NCBI GenBank assembly: GCA_037962975.1
Contig: CM075669.1
Location: forward strand, 244,999,351 to 245,063,350
From: Clitoria ternatea
Taxonomy: Eukaryota > Streptophyta > Magnoliopsida > Fabales > Fabaceae
Direction of reading: 5' to 3'
DNA length: 64,000 nt
In this document: one piece after another, positions 56,383 to 64,000 of the stretch
Numbering within the stretch: the stretch's first letter is position 1
Layout: each line of letters starts with the position of its first letter
Position numbers and translations under genes: made by a program
Notes under the pieces: generated by a model
What the model was told of the DNA's origin: nothing
What the model saw: only the letters and a program-made list of their open reading frames with translations
Databases searched by the model: none

Positions 56383-58113
56383 TCAGAAGATTCCATCCGT
56401 TCCCTCGGTCAAGGACAAATCCTTACCTTTGGTCTGAGTCTCCTTCATCTCAGCCAAGTAGGAATCCGGCTGCTGCTGCTCGTACACGGATTTCAAGAAG
56501 TCATTGGCAATTCTCAGCGTGCCGATCGTCATTTTCCGAGAGGAGGGGATGACAACATGTAAGTTCATGTCTCGGAACCGCTCCAACAGTTGTACCTCCT
56601 TCACCATCATCACTGCCATATGAAGGGATTTCCGACTCAATGCGTCAGCAACAACGTTTGCCTTGCCCGGGTGGTACTTTAGCTCGAAATCATAATCCTT
56701 TAGAAATTCCATCCATCTCTTCTGCCTCATATTCAGCTCCTTCTGGTCGAACAAGTATTTGAGGCTCTTGTGGTCACTGTATACTTCAAATCTGGACCCG
56801 AACAAGTAATGCCTCCAGATTTTTAATGCGAACACCACAGCTGCCAACTCCAAGTCGTGGGTCGGATAGTGCTGCTCATGAGGTCTCAATTGCCGAGAGG
56901 CATACGCTATCACTCGGTCCTTCTACATTAGCACGCACCCTAATCTGAGTCTTGATGCATCACAATAAACCATGAAGCTCTCTTGCAAGTCAGGTAATGC
57001 CAGCACTGGTGCAGCCGTCAACTTGTTCTTCAGCTCTCGGAAGCTGCCCTCACACTCGGGACTCCACACGAAGGGAATGTTTTTCCGAGTCAATTTAGTC
57101 AGTGGCAAAGCCAACTTAGAAAAACCCTCAATGAATCTTCTATAATAGCCTGCCAGGCCCATAAAGCTCCTTATCTCCGAGACCGACTTGGGTTTCTCCC
57201 ATGTCATTATAGCTGTCACCTTCGAAGGGTCCACCGAGACACCTTGCTCGGAAATCACATGTCCGAGGAAGTGGATCTTATCCATCCAGAATTCGCACTT
57301 TGAAAGCTTCACAAATAACTGCTTCTTCTTTAACACTTGGAGTACCGCTCAGAGGTGTTCTTCATGCTCCTCGGAAGTCTTAGAATAGACTAGGATGTCA
57401 TCAATGAAAACAACCATGAATCGGTCTAAATAGGGGTGGAATATGCTGTTCATGTAATTCATGAAGACAGCAGGGGTGTTTGTCACACCGAACGGCATCA
57501 CTACATACTCGTAGTGGCCATACCGAGTCCTAAAGGCTGTCTTTGGGATATCCGAGTCCTTCACTCAGATTTGGTGGTATCCTGATCGCAGGTCGATCTT
57601 TGAGAAGACTGAGGCTCCACGCAGTTGGTCAATTAAGTCATCAATTCTGGGCAACGGGTAACGATTCTTAATTGTGAGTTTGTTCAGATGTCGGTAATCT
57701 ATACAAAGTCTCATGCTGCCATCCTTCTTCTTAACAAGCAGCACAGGTGCGCCCCATGGTGATACACTCGGCCTAATGAATTATTTTCCGAGTAACTCAT
57801 CTACTTGCTTCTTCAACTCGGTTAATTCAGTTGGGGATATTCTATAAGGTGCACTGGAGACTGGCTCGGCCCCAGGGATCAAGTCTATAGAGAATTTGAC
57901 TTCTCTATTGGGAGGGACACTCGGTATGTCTTCAGGGAACACTTCTGGAAATTCACAGACAGTCGGGATTTCGTTCACTCAGGTTTTACTCTCGCCCTCG
58001 GTTAGACAAAGCATCATGAACAGTTGAGTTATACCTTGTGCTGTGCAGTCCTCATGGTGCTGTCTCGGGAAGATTATCCTTCGGTTTCTGCAATCCACTA
58101 ACACCTCGTTGGC
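56383..58113 (-). pseudogene. Element F reverse transcriptase and RNase H
   Basis: RT blocks: PEVFPEDIPSVPP, GAPVLLVKKKDGSMRLC, the catalytic VVFIDDILVYS near 57395-57415, and KLSKCEFWM. RNase H: VYCDASRLRLGCVLM, YSDHKSLKYLF, KANVVADALSRKS. The frame matches gag and integrase. Stops: 57979-57981 (TGA), 57781-57783 (TAA), 57565-57567 (TGA), 57349-57351 (TGA), 56923-56925 (TAG) and 56383-56385 (TGA). The four TGA stops sit at Arg positions, and their contexts (CTGAGTGA, CTGAGTAA, CTGAGCGG) are one C-to-T change from the CCGAGTGA word or its core. Confidence 0.92.
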
Positions 58114-58215
58114 TTAAAGCCAATCTATTCTGAGCACGATATCAAGATCCTTCAAGGGTATGCACACTAAGTCGAAAGTGAAACTCCGATCACACAACTC
58201 GAACGTCACTCCTTT

Positions 58216-59487
58216 TCACATTGATGAGGTCAGTACCTTAGGACCAGTCGGATTGGCTACTTCCAAAATCTGATCCATTTCCACGGTCGGTAATTTCAAA
58301 CGTTTTACACAATCATCAGCTATGAAGGAGTGGGTAGCTCCAGAATCAAAAACTACACTAAGTGTGTATCTACCGAGTGAGCACTTACATTGTACTAAGT
58401 CATTTGCTTGTGCGACATCCTCTGCATTGATGGCGTAGACTCTTCCAGCAGCTGGTTGATCGGTATTTCTCCTCCGGTTATTTGGGGCAACCATCATATT
58501 CCCTCTAGCTCTGCTGCTTCCGCCCCGTGAGCTTTGTCCATCATTCCTATTGCTCTTTACCTGAAACCCTCCTTGACGCACACTAGCATTTGTTTGACGG
58601 AGTTGGGGGCAGTCAGGGCGAATGTGCCCCTTATCCCCGCAGTGAAAACACTTAACATCGGCACCATTGCAACTCTGAGCAAAGTGGTCGCCACCACATT
58701 TAAAACACTTGCCATACCTGGGTCGTCCACTCATCTGTCTCCCTCGGTCACCGCGATCCTGATATCTAGTGAAGGGTTCATTTCTTCCTACGTTTCCTGG
58801 CCTCTTGAAACGTGACTGCTGAGGCCTCAAATACTGGTTGACTCTGCTGCTCTGGCCCGAGTGGGCCTTGTCATCTTCTTTAAATATTCTACATTTGTTC
58901 ACTAATGCAGGAAAACTCCTGATCTCTTGATATCTGCAGGCCCTCTTAATATCCGATCTCAACCCATTTTCAAATTTAAGGCATTTGGAGCTCTCCGTCC
59001 CTGGTTGTTGAAAAGGTGGGTAGAATAGGCACAATTCTTCGAACCTAGTCACATACTCTTCCACAGTCATGGAGCCCTGCTTCAACTCCATAAACTCCAA
59101 CTTCTTCCGACTCCTCACTGTGTCGGGGAAGTACTTCTCTAAGAAGCATGTCTTAAAATCGTTCCATGTCAGCTGAGCATCATCATCAGGGAATCGGTTT
59201 CTGGCTATCTTCCACCAGTTCTCCGCTTCATCTCGCAGCATATACACTGCACATTCCACCTTTTGGGCCTCGGTACAACGAAGACCCCCAAAAATCCTTT
59301 CCAGTTCCTGGGTCCATTTAAAAGCTGCCTCCGGGTTACGTCCTCCTTGGAATTCACTCGGCTTCCTCTTCAGGAAGCGGTCCAGCACGTGGCCATCCTC
59401 AGCTCGAGTCTGGCCTTGCCTCTCAAACACATCCACAAAGCATTGGAATGCTGTGGCTATAGCCTCCATGCTTTGGCGATGCGTCAT
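58216..59487 (-). pseudogene. Element F gag, nucleocapsid and protease
   Basis: This 423-residue open frame is the longest uninterrupted one in the window. It starts MTHRQSMEAI about 265 bp after the PBS. Gag blocks: LDRFLKRKPSEFQGG, LRDEAENWW, FLEKYFPDTVRSRKKLEF, LKQGSMTVEEYVTRFEEL. CCHC knuckles: CFKCGGDHFAQSC and CFHCGDKGHIRPDC. Protease active site DSGATHSFI. A TGA at 58216-58218, then a TAA at 58114-58116, interrupt the protease end and linker. The gag part alone looks intact, so a capsid protein could still be made if the LTR is transcribed. Confidence 0.93.
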
Positions 59488-59749
59488 CCCTTATCCTGAA
59501 ATTAACATTCAAGGATAAGTATACCGAGCCACTCATTACCATTCGGATTTCAGCCTATTGTTCAATGACTTAGCACATCATGCTATCTCTATATATTATA
59601 CAACTAATCGGACCAGGGGAAACAACCTCCTATCCACAAGTCAACATCAATCAGGTTCAATAATATCACAACAATAATGACCATTCAGTCAGATTGCACC
59701 CAACCGCTTACACTCGGTAAGCATACCTTGGCCTTGGACTTTTCGGTCC

Positions 59750-59761
59750 GCTCTGATACCA
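59750..59761 (-). promoter_or_regulatory. Element F primer-binding site (tRNA-iMet)
   Basis: Sense TGGTATCAGAGC, three bases from the 5' LTR edge at 59765. Confidence 0.9.
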
Positions 59762-59764
59762 AAA

Positions 59765-62495
59765 TGTAACATCCTGATTTTAGGGGGAAAATTTTTGTGA
59801 ATTAATTGGGGAATAACCTAGATCCCTAATATAACACTCCCATATATGAAGATATGAGAGCTGGTCCCATGGCCAAGAAGAAAGAGAAAGGAAGGCAAAG
59901 GGAATAAAAAAAAACATTCACACGGAAGCACCGACAGCGCCTGAGCGAACCACCACACAGCGTACACTCGCTCAAGCGAAACGCGAATCCGCCTGGGCGA
60001 GACGCCCAACTCGCTCAGGCGATACCACGACAACGCCTTCCAGTGACCCACATTCGCTGGAGCGAGTCCTCCATTCGCTGAAGCGGGGAGTCTCACTCGG
60101 CTAAACCCTCACTCGGTATCGAAACATCCATACTCTTGATAAATGACTAAGTCCACTCGGATTCACTCCTAAGGCAACTCGGTATGAAGGGTTCCAACAC
60201 TCGGAAACGACTCCCACGCCTACCTTCTATAACCTAGTCTCTTATATTTATCTACCGAGGTATATACTAGATTCGCCCGATAAGTGAGGGACTTTCCATC
60301 GGATTCTATAGACTCTCACTCGGAATATTTCCCGCTCGGAGCTTATACACGTTTTCACTCAGAATCGGTTAAGCCTAAGCGCTCGGGAATTCTCCACTAA
60401 GTTACTCACCAGAATGACACTGGAGGAAACTTCCCTAAGAACTCGTCTAAGTGTTTCTCTCTCGGGAAACTCATGTGAATGAATCTCACTCGAAATTTCA
60501 TACTTACATATACTCGAAAATCCTCAGACCTATATTCATTCGGGGAGTAACAGCTAACTCACTCGGCACACTACAATTTAATCGCTTGGATTATACTTAT
60601 CCTACGCTTAGAGTACATTCCATTCCAAACCACTCCATTAACTCCTCCTTCAGACGAGGGATCACCTAGGATCTTTTTACTCGGGAGTACAAGCTCTTCC
60701 TCACTCGGCTTATATACAATCTTTCACTCGGAACCACTCAGCTTCATAACTACCCATAAACACACTAACCTCTTACGCTCGTAAGGCATACTCGTGCATC
60801 CATACTTACCGCTCGGACATCACTTACAATATAGAAGAACACACAACATATATATATATAAAAGAAAGTATTCAAATAATTATAAGAGTTTCATCATGAC
60901 CTCTGTCACCCGAAGGTGTTCAAGTTCTAACGTAGGGGCTAAAACCAAAACATGAGCCGACCAAGGCTTAACAGGACCTTACACACAGTATATACATATA
61001 CACATATATTTGAAAGCACTCGACTGTTTTGTCCTGCACTCAGTTCCTCCTTCATCCTTCATTCCGAGAGATGTTCACTGAAAATGTAGCCACTGTAGGG
61101 GTGAGCTTTCACAGGTAAAATGACAATCAAGGGTTTGGTATCAGTGTCAGTATGCACACTCACTTTCATTCAATCGTTTTCAAGTTAACTAAGGTTAGGC
61201 AAGCAGAATAATATCTATGGCATACATACAACACACACAAGTATCCACACACTCAGAAATCATTCATAACACTCAACACATGCTATACGTACTGTTCTAA
61301 TCAACCTCATTTCTACATGCATGCCTGCCGATCCGACTCGAGTGATGACTTTCAGTTACAGTTTCCCTCCTACTGGCCCCTCGTCCCTCAACTCTTCCCG
61401 TGTGGTACCGGCCTCCCATGGGCGTCTCGAGACTCCTCTCTAGCTCCTACGGCTACCACGAGCTCTCTCGGGATCTAGCCAAGGTCTGTAGCTGGAAGTC
61501 ATTCCCTCGGGCTCATGACCTTCCACGGGTCACCCCACTCTTACATATGCAGCTAATGCATTTACCAGCAAGCACCATCACACAACTGATACCTCCTTCG
61601 TGACCATAAGTAGAACAGACTCAACACAACCTTTATATTTGTTTTATCAGTTACCCTAATATGTACAACAATCGGGCAATCAAAGTAATGGCATTTGACA
61701 AATCAACTAACGAGTACACATTCATATTTTTACAGTGTTAACAAAGATGGAACCATGCATTTTATTCGTCATTATCAAAGGCTAACAGTCCACATTACTA
61801 CCCTCTTGATTGCATGCAACTACCATATAACCACTGTAAAACACACAGAAATCAGAACCATCAATCATGCATAAGATCCAGTCGTCATAAACACATGCAC
61901 ACACTCAAAGTAGTACATTCATCCGGCACCGTTCGTGGACCATGCATTTGACATGCAAGCGCCCCCTACCTACGGAAGGAACTTCAAGAAGCTTTTCTGC
62001 TCTCGACGTTGGATCCGGCGCCCTTCTTCCGATCCGTTCAGCCTTCCTTCGCCCCGTCGCACTCTGCACTCGGTTCGGGAATGGAGCGTTGTTCTTCCTC
62101 TGCCTTAACGGTCGTCCTTCACCAGTTAGAGGGCTCTGACCTTCTTCCCGCACTGTCGTCGTGAAGAACAAAAACAGGGGAAAGGAAAGAAGATGGAGAC
62201 AAAGAAGAAAAGAGAGAATGAAGTAGTGGGAGAAGTTTTTGCACACACGGTAATACAGGGTATGCACATATATACGCATGCGAAGAGAAGGAGTGGGATG
62301 GGAGAGCGTGAGTCGCAGTCCACTCACACCTTCCGCCAATCACAAACAGCCACATCCCACCAACTAAGTCCAATTAGCTTGTCATTAACTCTCAAGCTAT
62401 ATTGATTATGATTAACAATTAATTCTTTACTTTGCATTCAAATTCTTACCATTTAATTTTCATTCGGTAACTAACTTCGGAATTGGGATGTTACA
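59765..62495 (-). mobile_element. Element F 5' LTR
   Basis: This is the partner of 52287-55018, one base shorter. The U5 hairpin is at 59839-59859, about 75-95 bases upstream of the PBS in sense. Likely core promoter in sense: a GATTGGCGG CCAAT-type box near 62330-62338 and TATATATG near 62266-62273. Confidence 0.92.
62264..62276 (-). promoter_or_regulatory. TATA box candidate of LTR F
   Basis: Sense GCGTATATATGTG, about 220 bp inside the LTR and about 65 bp downstream of an inverted CCAAT-type box. The 3' LTR has the equivalent site near 54785-54798 (CGTATATATGTGC). Confidence 0.4.
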
Positions 62496-63182
62496 TTAGG
62501 CACCAAATTAATGGACCCTTGCTCGGACAAGAATAATTCCACTCGGCTAGTTTTGCCCTGTAGTCAGCCATGCTACAACAATGCAAATGCACTCATAAAA
62601 TAAACACCGGTTCAATTTTAATTCAAAACAGAACACATTGTAGCATCAAACGCTCGGAAAACTCATTATGTACATATATTACGTAATTCATTCAAATTCA
62701 CTCAGTGTCTTGGCATCAATCCTCCGCTTGGCGTACCTCCATGGCTCCGACCTCTTCCCTGTTACTGGTTACTAAAAATGAAAACCACAGCAAGGGTAAG
62801 TGTTTAGCATCATAATTAATCTAAAACATAATTTCAATAAAATATGAGTATAAACTCTGTCCGATTCCTTTCTCCTTAATTTACACCTTTCACTCGTCAA
62901 TTATCTCACACTCAGTAATCCTAACAATTAACGACCATTTTAACAAATCATTCAACAAGTAAATCATTCGGCAAGTACAATTTACCACTCGGTAATTATA
63001 ATAATCACTCAGCAAATATATGATATTACACTCTGCAAATACATCAAATACTCAGCAAATATTTCAATTCTCATTTGGCAATTAAAACCAATTGCACTCA
63101 GCAAAATTATCAAATCAACTTTCACAACTGACTCAAAAAATTGACATAGTATCCGGATACTCAAAGGATCGACCTTCAGTTG

Positions 63183-63413
63183 GGGGTCCTACTTGACACC
63201 CTGTGAACCCTGCTTGGTTCACCGAGTCCTGCTTGACTCTCCCTCAACCACTGGGTCATAGACCTCTGGGTAGCTGAACTGGGTCCTGCTTGACCACTGA
63301 AGCCAAAAACGAGGGTAACATATACCGTCGGTCGTCCCATACCACGTCATCATATAATCACATTTCACAAGTGGCCATTAACAACATCACTCGGGTGACC
63401 TGCTTGTCAAACC
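63183..63413 (-). repeat. Hairpin array in LTR B2
   Basis: The same array as in B, diverged. 63183-63201: GGG-GTC/GAC-A-CCC, loop CTACTT. 63203-63222: GTGAACC/GGTTCAC, loop CTGCTT. 63224-63239: GAGTC/GACTC, loop CTGCTT. GGTC/GACC with loop ATA near 63255. 63282-63295: GGTC/GACC, loop CTGCTT. 63394-63413: GG-TGAC/GTCA-AA-CC, loop CTGCTT. The third stem differs from B (GAGCC/GGCTC) at both partners of one pair, so pairing is preserved. Loops have shifted together from CGACTT to CTGCTT. Confidence 0.8.
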
Positions 63414-64000
63414 TGACTTCACATTGACACAAAACATCGATTATCACAGCATCATTAATTCAATTTCAATCGGAATATATGTCACACACACAATTAGAAA
63501 CCAATCGGTGTCCATACACATGCTTACACATACACAACTTTCATTCAACAAAGTCACACACACACACACACGATCCTAAACCGATCGGTGTGTACATTCA
63601 TGCGTACATTCATATACATATTTACACAGTTTTCATTTAGCATCAGGTCTCACTCAGTTCACAGTTATTACAATGACTCGGACAGTATGTCCTATTCTAA
63701 TTAATTATAACCTGAACACCCCCCTTACCTCTGTTCCACGCTTCAACAGTTTCTGGGTTCACAGCTCCTCCGTTCCAGCACCAGCTTCCTTACTCGTTCC
63801 ACTACCTATGGTTTGGAACGTAAAATACGTTACCATCACACCACCATCCACACGATCAAGGGCCATTTTTAGGCTCACAGCCAAGAGGAGTGGGGATCGG
63901 AACAGTACCGCCTCCCATACATGACCATTCGGTCCAGAAAAGAAATGAAAGGGGTGAGGTAACAACTTTTAAATGGTTAAAAGGACTTACCTTGAAACCA

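Larger units (their letters stand above)
52287..62495 (-). mobile_element. Ty3/gypsy element F, full length
   Basis: LTRs are 52287-55018 (2732 bp) and 59765-62495 (2731 bp), both running TGTAACATCC to GGGATGTTACA. The TSD is TTAGG at 52282-52286 and 62496-62500. By eye LTR divergence is about one to two percent. The internal part encodes one continuous frame (gag, protease, RT, RNase H, integrase, chromodomain-like tail) from 59487 to 54994 with no net frameshift but about eleven stops. It belongs to the same broad clade as A and E. Confidence 0.93.
51656..64000 (-). mobile_element. B-family LTR B2, split by element F and cut by the window end
   Basis: It starts TGTGACGACC at 51656; the pieces are 51656-52286 and 62501-64000. 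It follows LTR B in order: palindromes at 51905-52005, CACTCGG words, the CACCAAAT joint around F, CACTCGGTAA units, hairpins at 63183-63413, and the CCTTGAAACCA end region. It is more diverged from the two B LTRs than they are from each other. The right end and any internal region are outside the window. CATGG at 51651-51655 should be its left TSD. Confidence 0.85.

Overview
The window looks like plant nuclear heterochromatin, probably from a dicot and possibly a legume (inference from element types; no host gene fixes the species). Almost all of it is nested LTR retrotransposons with plant-type primer sites (initiator-tRNA-Met complement TGGTATCAGAGC, plus one tRNA-Arg-like site), long TG...CA LTRs and 5-bp target-site duplications (TSDs). 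I see no convincing host protein gene, tRNA gene, CRISPR array or bacterial operon. Family labels S, A, B, C, D, E, F, G, H, I are mine.

Left part (1-8830): the 5' end of a minus-strand Ogre/Tat-like element: LTR about 6081-8599, PBS 6062-6078, leader, and a decayed ORF1 (DUF7745-like) at 5288-4236 and 370-1. ORF1 is split by solo LTR S (371-4235, TSD CCAAG). Middle part (8831-41977): one old solo LTR, C1, blown open by three insertions. (1) A foldback MITE, itself split by Ty3/gypsy element B (9115-32116, TSD GTTAT). B carries Ty3/gypsy element A in its left LTR (9551-20646, TSD CGATC, two LTRs of 3167 bp) and solo LTR I in its right LTR (27141-29015, TSD TTATT). (2) Solo LTR D (34035-36320, TSD CTATG). 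(3) Solo LTR C2 (36512-40591, TSD CGCAA).

Right part (41978-64000): truncated Ty3/gypsy element E (42108-47511, no integrase) runs into LTR G. G holds a Cassandra TRIM with 5S-rRNA-like LTRs (47539-50033), which holds solo LTR H (48053-49659). G is also entered by a second B-family LTR (B2, 51656 to the window end), which is split by Ty3/gypsy element F (52287-62495, TSD TTAGG). F keeps one gag-pol frame over about 4.5 kb, broken only by stop codons.

The unexpected signal lies in the LTRs. Several families carry runs of short hairpins in the middle of the LTR. In family B the hairpins share a loop hexamer (CGACTT or CTGCTT), and one stem differs between copies by a compensatory base-pair change. 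Families S and A carry an analogous array with a TGTAGGG loop and its own compensatory change. Several families also share a short sense-strand word, CCGAGTGA, and an imperfect palindrome, TCGCTTGAGCGA, even where their termini are unrelated. These are the best candidates for an undescribed feature.
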